Shown here in pieces: positions 32,929-40,991 of a stretch of DNA of 49,210 bases. The translations under genes and the position numbers were made by a program. The notes beneath the pieces are model-generated. The model saw only the letters and a program-made list of their open reading frames with translations, was not told the DNA's origin and did not search any database. The stretch lies in assembly GCA_964599695.1 (NCBI GenBank), contig CAZRGP010000012.1, forward strand, positions 1 through 49,210, written 5' to 3'. Within the stretch, counting starts at the first letter, position 1, and each line of letters opens with the position of its first letter. This DNA comes from RUG11783 sp964599695 (GTDB lineage: Bacteria > Bacillota > Clostridia > Oscillospirales > Ruminococcaceae).

Positions 32929-33391
32929 CGTCTATCCTCGCCTTTTCATCCCATTTCTCCGGCCTTGAAAAGTCAAACAACAGCATCACCTTTTTGTCAG
33001 CAGTTACCAACTTTCCTGTTGCTTTATATCTGTACTCGGGATCAAGATGCCATTCACGATACAGCATCTCTGTAAGCTGTTTGCAGGAGACCTTTTTATT
33101 AAACTTCTTCCCATTCTGAGGCATCCAGGCAAGTGCATTCTCATCACTGGAAGGTACTGGTTTTATTAGAATGGCCCGATCAGGCAAATTGAGCATCACC
33201 TGCACAGAACTGCAGCAGTTCAGTGCATCATACGCCGGGGGATTAAACCCAATATGTGTGGTCCACAAAGACAATTTCGGTTCTGTGTATTTCACAGTCG
33301 TAAAACATCTACCATTGACCACCTGAAACCCCTTTATATCGATAGGCTCTGCATAATTAGTCAAAGAAATAGCTGATGTTGCCATATCCAT
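32921..33391 (-). CDS. Recombinase-C-terminal-domain paralogue 2
   Basis: A 156-aa protein. Residues 18-143 align with the serine recombinase C-terminus: DIKGFQVVNGRCF (versus DLSGYQVVRAHFL), LSLWTTHIGFN (SITEKKISFN), SVQVMLNLPDRAILIKP (FVQLLLHPVERKLALRP), WHLDPEYRYKATG (MDWNPDYNYKVFG) and KVMLLFDF (QIVIFNL). It begins 2 bp after paralogue 1 and overlaps paralogue 3, so all are co-translated. It has no catalytic motif of its own. Confidence 0.7.
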   Translation of the reverse strand: MDMATSAISLTNYAEPIDIKGFQVVNGRCFTTVKYTEPKLSLWTTHIGFNPPAYDALNCCSSVQVMLNLPDRAILIKPVPSSDENALAWMPQNGKKFNKKVSCKQLTEMLYREWHLDPEYRYKATGKLVTADKKVMLLFDFSRPEKWDEKARIDDE

Positions 33392-33393
33392 CT

Positions 33394-33990
33394 TTACCCT
33401 CTCTGCTCACTAGAAATGTACCCGTTTGCCAGATCAATATTGTAAGAATCCTCGTGCTTTCTGAACGGAGTTCCAAAAGCGTCCCGCCACTCTCCAGGCA
33501 AATATGCTTTGGTCTTTTTCCCTGTATTTACAAACAGCTCAAAATCCGTCAGTTTGAAAAGATACAGGACCTCATCTTGGTATATTGCTGGTTTCCCAAG
33601 CATTTTATACCTGTACTCTCTGTCCCATCCCATCAGGTCGAACAGCTTGGCAGCAAAGATCTGACAGACCATCTCACGGTTTTTGATTTCTTTTTCTCCG
33701 CCTCCCAGGGCCCATCTTAATGAATCAGGCGTATCCGGTGAAACCGGGCGAATGATAAGCCTTTTTTCTTCAGGGTGAACCATCAATTGAATATGAGTAA
33801 CCCCGGGGAATCGTTTAAGGCACGCCATATTGAATTTGATCTTGTTGTTCCAGACAGTTATAGCCGGCTCCCGCATATGAGAGAAAAGCTCAGCTTTTGT
33901 AACCTGATAACCCTGCAGGTCAACGACTTCCTGCTCTTCACCGGGCCGAAGCCTATCGTTGACCGCATTTAAATCGATTTCATTGATCAT
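33394..33990 (-). CDS. Recombinase-C-terminal-domain paralogue 1 (longest)
   Basis: A 198-aa protein. Residues 24-150 carry the shared domain: DLQGYQVTKAELF, ITVWNNKIKFNMACLKRF, IQLMVHPEEKRLIIRPV, LMGWDREYRYKMLG and VLYLFKL. Unlike the other two it also keeps the tail element KAYLPGEWRDAFGTPF, matching YKVLPENWEDTFGDDF at recombinase residues 538-553. Its start overlaps the recombinase stop by 11 nt. It looks like a detached duplicate of the recombinase's own regulatory or DNA-binding domain. Confidence 0.72.
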   Translation of the reverse strand: MINEIDLNAVNDRLRPGEEQEVVDLQGYQVTKAELFSHMREPAITVWNNKIKFNMACLKRFPGVTHIQLMVHPEEKRLIIRPVSPDTPDSLRWALGGGEKEIKNREMVCQIFAAKLFDLMGWDREYRYKMLGKPAIYQDEVLYLFKLTDFELFVNTGKKTKAYLPGEWRDAFGTPFRKHEDSYNIDLANGYISSEQRG

Positions 33991-35812
33991 TACTCTTTAC
34001 CTCCGCATGAATGCTCTGATAAATGTCGTTGACTTCCCAGCTTGGTTTAGCCTCGAAGCGGGTGGAATCATTTACTGCTCTACTAGGCTGCATAACGTTT
34101 GAATTGCTTCCTGTGGGCAGGTAGTACAAGCTGTTTTCTAACACATAATCGTAGAAATCATCTCCGAATGTGTCTTCCCAATTCTCAGGCAACACCTTAT
34201 ATCTGACCTTTTTCAGAATGTTACCCTCATTGACCTCTTCCCGCGAGAGGATCGGAATCGCAGTCTGGAGATTGAAGATAACAATCTGATGTTCGTCCTT
34301 CTGAATTACTGTTCCGAAAACCTTATAGTTATAGTCCGGATTCCAGTCCATGATGTCGAACAACACCTTCAGAAACCCATGACATGATATCGTTTTACCG
34401 CTAAGAACCATTTCCGGATCCGTCTTCCAAAGGATGCTGAATACATCCTCACTCTCACACGGTCTCAAGGCCAGTTTTCTTTCAACGGGATGGAGCAGGA
34501 GTTGTACGAACCTGGCCTGATCAAACTGTCTGGTGCAATTGGAATTGAAGCTTATCTTCTTTTCTGTAATTGAAAGACATGGCAACTCGTTTCTCGTCGT
34601 GAGAAAGTGGGCTCTGACCACCTGATAACCTGAGAGATCAAATGCACTGAGAAGCCTTTTGTCATACTTCTTCGTTTTTGCCGGCGCTATAACGCTGTTG
34701 GATGCATTGTAATAATCGTTAGCGTCGTCACCCGACCATCTGTGATTGATGGGAACGAACCCTGAAAAGATCCCTACGTCGATGACATGCATAACAGGAT
34801 ATCCACCGCGGTAACCATGTTTTCTCTGCTCCATAAGAACCTGAACTGCCTCAAACTGCTCCAGACTAATGATGGCGTCATGGACGTTCTTATATAGATA
34901 CTGGTCTCTGTCCTGCCTGTTCTTCCGGTGTGTGTGTTTGAAGATGTCTGCCGTGAAAGTCTTCCAAGTCAGCACATTACCACAGTATCGCTCATTTCTG
35001 AGAATGTAGTTTATTGACCCTTCACTCCATTTGGGGCTCCCTGTCTTAGTAGGGATATCAAGGCCCGAAAGCAGTTCCGCAATCGTTGAGATGCGAAACC
35101 CGGCAAGATAAGCATCAAAGATAAAGCGGATGATCCTTGCTTCCTCTTCAACAACGATTAAAGGAGCGTATTTGACATAGTTTCCGACGGCATCCACCTG
35201 CCTGCGGTAACCATATGGATCCGGGGTAAGAAGCTTCTGTGATTTGAACCGTTCTTTCAGAGACCAGTTCATGCTCTCTGATTTTTTTACAGATTCCTCC
35301 TGTGCAAAAGTTGCAAGGATAGAGATATGAAGTTCTGATTCTTCATTCAGCGTAAAGAAGTTGTCTGTTTCAAAGAAGACACCGACCGGAGGTGCCTGGT
35401 TTTTCAGTTCCCGAATAATGTTGATGCAGTCTGTGATGTTTCGCGCAAATCTTGAGACACTCTTTGTGACGATCATGTCGTACATACCCTTGCGACAGTC
35501 TTCAAGCATCTGAAGGAATTCTTGTCGACCCTTTGTTGAAGTGCCTGAAATACCCTCATCGGCATATATGTGAAGCAGTTCCCAGTTCAAATGCTTACTC
35601 GCCAGCTGTTCGTAATGCTGTTTCTGCAGCTCAAAAGAGGATAACTGCTCATCGCTATCGGTAGAGACTCTACAGTATGCACAGACTCGGATCAGTTGAT
35701 TTTCAGAGAAAATGTCTATCTTGTCCTTCGCTGGGATAAATACAACGTCCGACGCTGTTTCCTGTCTTTGATAAACCTTTCGCAACTCCTCTCTTCGGTT
35801 ATCAACTTTCAT
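33980..35812 (-). CDS. Large serine recombinase with a distinctive C-terminal domain
   Basis: A 610-aa serine site-specific recombinase. The catalytic domain (about 40-190) has the nucleophile Ser50 in AYCRVSTDS, YADEGISGTSTKGRQEF and the Arg in KSVSRFARN. The PF07508 recombinase domain (about 195-330) includes PYGYRR and GSINYILRNERYCGNV. There is no zinc-ribbon CxxC; instead residues 345-375 (GIFSGFVPINHRWSGDDANDYY) lead into a 391-520 domain also encoded by the next three genes. Its ATG overlaps the ATPase stop as ATGA. Large serine recombinases integrate, excise or invert DNA; the substrate here is unknown. Confidence 0.88.
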   Translation of the reverse strand: MKVDNRREELRKVYQRQETASDVVFIPAKDKIDIFSENQLIRVCAYCRVSTDSDEQLSSFELQKQHYEQLASKHLNWELLHIYADEGISGTSTKGRQEFLQMLEDCRKGMYDMIVTKSVSRFARNITDCINIIRELKNQAPPVGVFFETDNFFTLNEESELHISILATFAQEESVKKSESMNWSLKERFKSQKLLTPDPYGYRRQVDAVGNYVKYAPLIVVEEEARIIRFIFDAYLAGFRISTIAELLSGLDIPTKTGSPKWSEGSINYILRNERYCGNVLTWKTFTADIFKHTHRKNRQDRDQYLYKNVHDAIISLEQFEAVQVLMEQRKHGYRGGYPVMHVIDVGIFSGFVPINHRWSGDDANDYYNASNSVIAPAKTKKYDKRLLSAFDLSGYQVVRAHFLTTRNELPCLSITEKKISFNSNCTRQFDQARFVQLLLHPVERKLALRPCESEDVFSILWKTDPEMVLSGKTISCHGFLKVLFDIMDWNPDYNYKVFGTVIQKDEHQIVIFNLQTAIPILSREEVNEGNILKKVRYKVLPENWEDTFGDDFYDYVLENSLYYLPTGSNSNVMQPSRAVNDSTRFEAKPSWEVNDIYQSIHAEVKSNDQ

Positions 35813-36780
35813 TCATCTATTCTCCCTTCCGGCAGAGACCATAGCCATTTCCCGTTTTCTTTTTCTGACTTTACACCAAGTAATGCCTTAGCCCGTTCAA
35901 GTGTTCTCAACCTGATTCCGCTGTCTTTTGCCTTTTCTGTTGCATATGTAGCGGGCACAGATCCGTTTGCCAGCAAGCCACCCAGAAATACCGCCGCTGA
36001 CATCAGTTTTGAATCATTTTCGCCGACAGGCTCTTTCGCGCCATTCAGCAATTCTTCTTCAGAGACAGATCTGATTCCGAGCCATTCCACAATCCCGTCA
36101 TTAATACAAAACGCTAGAGGATCTCCTTTTGGTGCAAGGTTGTTTTTCGTCTGCATTACGATCCTCTCCGAATCATCAATGTTGGTTTGCCCTACAAGAA
36201 GAACACTTCTTGCAGCAGCTGTCAGATCGATAGAACCAAGGCTTCTGTATATGGACTTTTTCCCTCCGGATTTGTTCATGTGTCCGATCAGAACTACTGC
36301 ACAGTTTGTTCTTTCGGCCACTTCTTTAAGAAATCTCAGCTTAGGACGAATCGTGTTTACCCTGTTTATATCTGTATCTTCCGAGATAAAAGACTGAATC
36401 GGATCCAGGACCAGCAGACATACACCTGCATCAGTAATCGCCGTCTCAATACGCGCATCATTTATCGCGACATCCTCATCGGATATAAACGAGATCTTTG
36501 AGCAGTCCGCTCCATTTTTGATCAAGCGCGGTCTGATTGTGTCTTCAAGCCCGTCTTCATAATTCTGATATAGGCATTCTGTCACAATACCAGCCTCTGA
36601 TAACGGCAGCGGCTCTCCGACAGTCAAAGAAGATATCAGCTTCAAAATCATATATGTTTTGCCGCATCCTGGGTCACCAAGTATCAAAGTGATTTTCCCC
36701 TTAGGAATGTAGGGATACCACAGCCACTCGGTCTTAATGCTTTTAAGAGATGAATAATACGTCAGACTTACGTCACCCAT
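35809..36780 (-). CDS. RecA/RepA-like AAA ATPase, first gene of the recombinase operon
   Basis: A 323-aa ATPase of the RSF1010-RepA/AAA_25 type. Walker A is LGDPGCGKT (residues 34-42) and Walker B is LLVLDPIQSF with Asp126. CAVVLIGHMNKSGG resembles the RecA-fold sensor strand, and GSIDLTAAARSVLLV is the typical RepA-type segment. A C-terminal small HTH-like region (RLRTLERAKALLGV) follows. Such proteins form hexameric helicases or DNA-remodelling rings. The start at 36780 has TGGAG upstream. It is translationally coupled to the serine recombinase, an unusual pairing since these recombinases normally need no ATP. Confidence 0.82.
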   Translation of the reverse strand: MGDVSLTYYSSLKSIKTEWLWYPYIPKGKITLILGDPGCGKTYMILKLISSLTVGEPLPLSEAGIVTECLYQNYEDGLEDTIRPRLIKNGADCSKISFISDEDVAINDARIETAITDAGVCLLVLDPIQSFISEDTDINRVNTIRPKLRFLKEVAERTNCAVVLIGHMNKSGGKKSIYRSLGSIDLTAAARSVLLVGQTNIDDSERIVMQTKNNLAPKGDPLAFCINDGIVEWLGIRSVSEEELLNGAKEPVGENDSKLMSAAVFLGGLLANGSVPATYATEKAKDSGIRLRTLERAKALLGVKSEKENGKWLWSLPEGRIDE

Positions 36781-36926
36781 GAACGTTCTCCAATGCAATG
36801 TACTGTCATTTTACCGACATTTCCGTTCGCTGATAACGAAACTAATCACCCCAGTTCTCTTCAATTACCGCATCTTTTCGTACCAATAGTCCGTTCGGTG
36901 TTAATTGGCTTTGTATGGAGGCAATT
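36781..36926. promoter_or_regulatory. Divergent control region of the recombinase operon and XRE gene
   Basis: This 146-bp region lies between divergent starts. The direct repeat TCCGTTCG occurs at 36832-36839 and 36890-36897, and the imperfect dyad GTTCG..CGAAAC lies at 36835-36843. These are candidate operators for the XRE protein. No strong -35/-10 pair was found by eye. Confidence 0.35.
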
Positions 36927-37265
36927 ATGGATAAACAAAACGCCGAATGGACGTTATTTCGAGATAATATTCTGAGAAGAATAGACCAGCTGAGAACCGA
37001 GAACGGCCTTTCCTTTTATGAATTAGCAAAACGTTCTCAGATCTCAGACAATACGCTCAGATCTCTCATGAAAAAGAATAATCTCCCAAATCTGTATTCA
37101 CTGCACCAGCTGTGCAGAGGTCTGGGCATTACAGAAGCAGAGTTCTTTTCGTTTCAGGAGCATAAAACTCTTTCAGCAAAAGAGAGTCAGATAATCTGCA
37201 GAATACGGGATACTCCAAAACACAAACAGGATCTTCTAATCGATTTTCTGATTCAATTCTTATAA
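36927..37265 (+). CDS. XRE-family HTH regulator divergent from the recombinase operon
   Basis: A 112-aa regulator. HTH: IDQLRTENGLSFYELAKRSQISDNTLRSLMKKNNLPNLYSLHQLCRGLGI, followed by a short helical tail. The start at 36927 has GGAGG 8 nt upstream; an in-frame start at 36915 (TTG region) would swallow the RBS. Divergent from the ATPase-recombinase operon across 146 bp, it is the likely local repressor. Confidence 0.82.
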   Translation: MDKQNAEWTLFRDNILRRIDQLRTENGLSFYELAKRSQISDNTLRSLMKKNNLPNLYSLHQLCRGLGITEAEFFSFQEHKTLSAKESQIICRIRDTPKHKQDLLIDFLIQFL

Positions 37266-37270
37266 TCAAT

Positions 37271-37412
37271 AGTTCGCCATGAAAAACATGGCGGTCTTAG
37301 AAAACCCCTAAAAACAAAGTATTAAAAAGCCAGTTAACACGCCATTTTATTCGCTTCCATGCTTTAAAAATAAGACCGCCAAAAGGATCATTTTCCTTTG
37401 GCGATCTTTCAT
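37271..37412. terminator. Hairpins between the convergent XRE and integrase genes
   Basis: GCCATG-AAAAA-CATGGC (about 37276-37292) and GCCAAAAGGA..TCCTTTGGC (about 37377-37402) flank an AT-rich stretch. They likely terminate the XRE and integrase transcripts from opposite sides. An integrase attP might also lie here, but no att core can be proved from one end. Confidence 0.45.
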
Positions 37413-37444
37413 TTTACAGTTTGGTTGGCAACCTTTCTGTTTTG

Positions 37445-38809
37445 CTAGCTTATCAGGCTCTTAAGCAGCTTCAGCAGCTCGGGAGATTCCTTTAGCCTAT
37501 TAATTACTATTGCCATTTCTTCAGATTCCCCCTTGTTTTCGCTGCTTTCTTTTCCCTGGTAGAACATCTCTTCAAACTTCTCAGCATTGATCCTGCGATC
37601 ATCATCCAGTATATGAGCGTAACGCTCTGTTATCATGGCAGCTTCCGCATGACCGGTATCACCCTGAACAGCTTTTATATCTCCACCACTCAGCTTCAGT
37701 TTGTATGTAGTGCTCGAATGTCGAAGACTGTGAAACACTACCGGACGAAGATTATTTTCCTTAATGAGTTTCTGAAAGAACTGCCTTATTTTGGCTCCCT
37801 CCATCGGAGTGCCGTTTTCATAGCAGATCACCAGACCGTAGTCATGAAACTCATCCCCAAGATAATCCTTGTATATGTCTATCTGCTTTTTCCGTTCCTT
37901 AAGCATTTCAGCTACCGTTCTCGGCAGGTAGATTTTACGGATACTGGACTTTGTCTTCGGATCCTTCAGAACAAGTATGGTTGTAACTCTGGTATTGTTT
38001 GACGGGAACTTCAACCGGATACTGTCAGAGTCGATCGCTTCGGCAGCCTCTACTGTGATGCGCTGTAACTGCTTTTCCACATATATCCATGCAGCGTTGC
38101 TATCGATCAATTCGTCAGAGATATGAACGCAGTCCCATGTCAGTCCGAGGATCTCTCCGAGCCGTAATGAGCAGGAGAACGCAAGATTAATACACAGCTC
38201 CAGTATCGGATTGTCACACGCTTCCAGTGCCTTCTTTAGGTCATCCAGTTCCCAAATCTCACGTGGCACTTCCTTATATTTTGGAGTGATCACCTTATCG
38301 AACGGATTGGATTCGACCATTTCCCAGCGCTCTGCCTGTCTGAATGCGCTGTGAAGCAGTTTGTGGATCTCCTTGACCGTCCGGGCAGACACTTTCTGAT
38401 TATCCGCTTTTTTCTTCCCTACCTGTCTCAGAACCAGAGCGCTGTCTGTTAACAGCAAGGTGTGATAATAGTTTTCAATCAAACGGGGAGACAGATCTTT
38501 AAGTCTCATCTTCCCGATGTACGGTGAGACATAATGTTTCACCAGAGACTGGGCCTTGTCATAATAACTGTGGGACCAACTCTGCTTGCCATATTGGGAG
38601 ATGTATTCCGCCATCAGATCATCAACCGTTTTGGCTGAAGGAACAAACATCTGCATTCCAGCAGCCTGAGCGTATTCCATTTTTGCCTTATAAGCCTGTG
38701 CTTCCTTTTTTGTCGTAAATGTCTCCCATTTCTGTCTTCTCTTTCCATCCTGGTCCGTATAGTTAAAGACAACAGCATATTTACCGTTTCTGTTTATGAT
38801 AGAAGCCAT
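37445..38809 (-). CDS. int: Tyrosine-family site-specific integrase
   Basis: A 454-aa phage/ICE-type integrase. Residues 1-45 form an AP2-like arm-binding part (INRNGKYAVVFNYTDQDGKRRQKWETF), and about 60-170 the SAM-like core-binding domain. The catalytic domain has Arg in CSLRLGEILGLTWD, HSLRHSSTTYKL with His-x-x-Arg, GDTGHAEAAMITERYAHI with the second His and the nucleophile Tyr. All catalytic residues are present. A C-terminal tail of about 60 residues follows. The start overlaps the preceding gene's stop by one base (TAATG). It is the distal gene of the S24-headed module and would move that element. Confidence 0.92.
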   Translation of the reverse strand: MASIINRNGKYAVVFNYTDQDGKRRQKWETFTTKKEAQAYKAKMEYAQAAGMQMFVPSAKTVDDLMAEYISQYGKQSWSHSYYDKAQSLVKHYVSPYIGKMRLKDLSPRLIENYYHTLLLTDSALVLRQVGKKKADNQKVSARTVKEIHKLLHSAFRQAERWEMVESNPFDKVITPKYKEVPREIWELDDLKKALEACDNPILELCINLAFSCSLRLGEILGLTWDCVHISDELIDSNAAWIYVEKQLQRITVEAAEAIDSDSIRLKFPSNNTRVTTILVLKDPKTKSSIRKIYLPRTVAEMLKERKKQIDIYKDYLGDEFHDYGLVICYENGTPMEGAKIRQFFQKLIKENNLRPVVFHSLRHSSTTYKLKLSGGDIKAVQGDTGHAEAAMITERYAHILDDDRRINAEKFEEMFYQGKESSENKGESEEMAIVINRLKESPELLKLLKSLIS

Positions 38810-39417
38810 TACTTCTTTCCTCCCTTCTTCTTTTTTCTTGGGTATGTCGTCTGTGACCGGAACCAGTCGTCAAACGATTCTTTAACGACCAGAGTCATGC
38901 CGTCGATTCGGATAAGTTCCAGATTGTACCGCTTGTAAATGTTATAGATAGTGCTTCTGGATTCGATACCCAGTATCTTCTTAAGTTCTCCTATCCTGTA
39001 CGCCGGGATGCTTTCCTTGGGAGGAAGTCTGGGATCATCAGAATGATATTTCATCTGCCCCATGTACCAGTTTATGAAATCTTCCTTCGATATATATACC
39101 TTCCTGGTAGAAACATCAGCCCGGAGATGATGTCTGTCTATGAACCGGGTCAGATTATAATCCGTGAGGTGCAGGAAGTCCTTCAGATCATGAGTTGTGA
39201 AATAATCATCCGGATTAAACGGCTCTTCGTAGACCTTGTATTTCGTCTGCCGTTTATACCATTTCCAGAAGTTTCTTTTTAAAATCCGATACTGTCCCAG
39301 GATCATTCTTCTCTCCAGCACGGGGTCTTTGCTGATCTCATAGGCAGTGACCCTGCTGACGTGAAGCATTTCTTTAATCTCCGTCACGGTATAGGAACCT
39401 TTAGTATCCTTGCCCAT
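38809..39417 (-). CDS. Multi-HTH DNA-binding protein (excisionase-like)
   Basis: A 202-aa basic protein with three successive MerR/Xis-like winged-helix segments: YTVTEIKEMLHVSRVTAYEI (about 8-27), YFTTHDLKDFLHLTDYNLTRFI (about 70-92) and YRIGELKKILGIESRSTIYNIY (about 135-157). Each is followed by an 'I/FxxWyxxQtkY'-type tail. The C-terminus is a Lys-rich run. The start at 39417 has GGAGGAG upstream. Directly upstream of and coupled to the integrase, it is the likely recombination directionality factor, though triple-HTH architecture is larger than a usual Xis. Confidence 0.75.
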   Translation of the reverse strand: MGKDTKGSYTVTEIKEMLHVSRVTAYEISKDPVLERRMILGQYRILKRNFWKWYKRQTKYKVYEEPFNPDDYFTTHDLKDFLHLTDYNLTRFIDRHHLRADVSTRKVYISKEDFINWYMGQMKYHSDDPRLPPKESIPAYRIGELKKILGIESRSTIYNIYKRYNLELIRIDGMTLVVKESFDDWFRSQTTYPRKKKKGGKK

Positions 39418-39460
39418 TGAATTTGTCTCCTCCTCGACATACTGACAGTCTATAGATACA

Positions 39461-39673
39461 TCAGGTTTCATTTGATGTGTTAGTATGCGATTTTTCAAAT
39501 CGCATACTTGACATATTGGAATCAAGCCATGCGTCAAAGCTTTCTTTTGAAATACGCAGCGTGTTTTTGAATTTAATAGAGCTGAATTCTCTGCTCCTGA
39601 CGAGCGCATAGGCTGTAGGTGCGCTGATCTGCAGGATCTCCTGGATCTCCTTGATGGTATATGTCCTCTTCAT
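39461..39673 (-). CDS. HTH_17/excisionase-family protein
   Basis: A 70-aa protein. Its N-terminal segment YTIKEIQEILQISAPTAYALVRSREFSSIKFKNTLRISKESFDAWL is a typical single-domain excisionase HTH. It overlaps the MazF-like gene as ATGA. Together with the three-HTH protein it suggests two Xis-like factors in one operon. Confidence 0.78.
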   Translation of the reverse strand: MKRTYTIKEIQEILQISAPTAYALVRSREFSSIKFKNTLRISKESFDAWLDSNMSSMRFEKSHTNTSNET

Positions 39674-40200
39674 CTTGCCTTGTTTCTCCCATACAGTTTT
39701 CGTTTATAGATGATATATGTGTGTCCGTTTCGAATCTGACAGTAATCACACTGCGTTTCCTGAACAGCGAACGGATCCATCCTTATCACTACAGACGCGG
39801 GATCCGTCATGAAATCGCGTCTGCATCTCGGACACAGCGTCATGACCAGCGCGACCGAATTTTCTTTATCATTCTGTTTCCGGATATCCATGACCTTTCG
39901 GATCTCATCCTGAGCCAAGCATCCTGTCGTACTGAGAATGCCTATATCGCCGCTGAACAATACTGTCTGCGTCGGATATACCGCAGAGTCTCTCCGCAGA
40001 CATTCGCTTGGCGCAACTTCCACAAACGGATATCTGGAATACGCTTCCGGCGCTTTTCCGATCCTGCAGAAAGCATATATTGGTGTTTCTTCCTTCCAGC
40101 TTACGGAAATAAAGACCAGCGGGACGACCGAATACTTATGTGTATTCATGCTCAGAGACAGATCACAGATACAGACATCACCACATTTGAGATCATCCAT
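39670..40200 (-). CDS. MazF/PemK-like domain fused to a C-terminal zinc ribbon
   Basis: A 176-aa protein. Residues 1-110 follow the MazF fold order: LKCGDVCICDLS, VVPLVFISV, PFVEVAPSEC, RRDSAVYPTQTVLFSGDIGI and GCLAQDEIRKVMD. This suggests an mRNA-interferase-like domain. Residues about 120-176 hold CPRCRRDF and CDYCQIRNGHTYIIYKR, a two-CxxC zinc ribbon. There is no adjacent antitoxin gene of MazE type, and it sits in a regulatory operon between a sigma-like gene and Xis-like genes. A role in RNA control of the element, or a non-toxic derivative, is possible. Catalytic residues were not verified. Confidence 0.6.
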   Translation of the reverse strand: MDDLKCGDVCICDLSLSMNTHKYSVVPLVFISVSWKEETPIYAFCRIGKAPEAYSRYPFVEVAPSECLRRDSAVYPTQTVLFSGDIGILSTTGCLAQDEIRKVMDIRKQNDKENSVALVMTLCPRCRRDFMTDPASVVIRMDPFAVQETQCDYCQIRNGHTYIIYKRKLYGRNKAR

Positions 40201-40696
40201 TTCGCATCACCTCCGATTTGGAAGGTGTTACACCGCAGTATTCACGCAGGCGGCGCAGTCCTCTCTCAACGCTCTTCCGGACATTATTCCGCTTGACGCC
40301 TTCCGCCTTTGCGATATCTGTAAAGGAGTATCCCTGGAGATAGTGCATGGATACTCGTCTGCGCTGGTCTTTTGTCAGGGTATTCAAAGCTTCTTCGACC
40401 CACAGACTCAGAAATGTATCCTGTGCACCAGGATCCTCCATATCCAACTCCATCTCATCCATGGAATCCTCTGTTTCCATGCTTCTCTGCAAATGTTTTC
40501 TGTCGTTGAAGTCATAGCAGAACATCACCTTTGCCATTTCCTTGCTGATAACGACAGATGATTTCCACAAGTCCGGCTTTTCCGGGTGTCTGGCATGAAA
40601 TTCTTCCTCGGAAAGATCCGTTATCAGGATCCACTTTTCTATACCGGTATATCCCGGATATTCTTCTTCAACATCTATGATCCAATAATCTTTCAT
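40193..40696 (-). CDS. Sigma-70 region 4-like regulator
   Basis: A 167-aa protein. The C-terminal region (LNTLTKDQRRRVSMHYLQGYSFTDIAKAEGVKRNNVRKSVERGLRRLREYCG) is a sigma region 4-type HTH. The N-terminal 95 residues have no sigma region 2. Such proteins are frequent in Clostridial mobile elements and phages, where they activate late or transfer genes. AAAGGAG precedes the ATG. It follows a terminator cluster at 40785-40921 and overlaps the MazF-like gene by 8 nt. Confidence 0.78.
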   Translation of the reverse strand: MKDYWIIDVEEEYPGYTGIEKWILITDLSEEEFHARHPEKPDLWKSSVVISKEMAKVMFCYDFNDRKHLQRSMETEDSMDEMELDMEDPGAQDTFLSLWVEEALNTLTKDQRRRVSMHYLQGYSFTDIAKAEGVKRNNVRKSVERGLRRLREYCGVTPSKSEVMRNG

Positions 40697-40784
40697 CCTT
40701 TTGTTTCTCCTTTATACTCATGTCATTTCTTCTCGGCTGGTAATCAGATCTCTCACGGGAATCCTCCGCGATAGCAGGTCCACA

Positions 40785-40817
40785 TAAAAAACTCCTTCCC
40801 GCGAAGCCGCAGGAAGG
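40785..40817 (-). terminator. Intrinsic terminator upstream of the sigma-like gene
   Basis: On the minus strand CCTTCC-t-GCG pairs with CGC-g-GGAAGG and is followed by AGTTTTTT. It would stop transcription from the 41-44 kb genes before the sigma-like gene. Confidence 0.7.
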
Positions 40818-40832
40818 GGCAGGTCCTTTGAT

Positions 40833-40921
40833 CGTATGAAGCGGAAAACGGAGCAACAAAAAAGCACCGGTGAAACAGAAGAAACAGACTGGCTCTGTCT
40901 TTTTCCACTTCATACGGTGCT
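40833..40921 (-). promoter_or_regulatory. Possible two-state terminator/antiterminator
   Basis: On the minus strand AGCACCG (40921-40915) pairs with CGGTGCT (40869-40863), followed by six Ts, forming a terminator. Alternatively CGTATGAAG (40916-40908) plus GGAAAA pairs with 40848-40833 over 16 positions with one mismatch. The two pairings share bases and exclude each other. The full 295-bp interval contains no gene. Confidence 0.5.
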
Positions 40922-40991
40922 AGGTAGCTGCGACTTCTATAGCCGACTCCGCATACTCAGTATGATTGCGATATTCAATTGTACCGACTGG

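Noticed and set aside
40668..40913. Minus-strand 81-codon open frame
   Set aside because: It spans the terminator cluster upstream of the sigma-like gene and overlaps that gene's start. No RBS.
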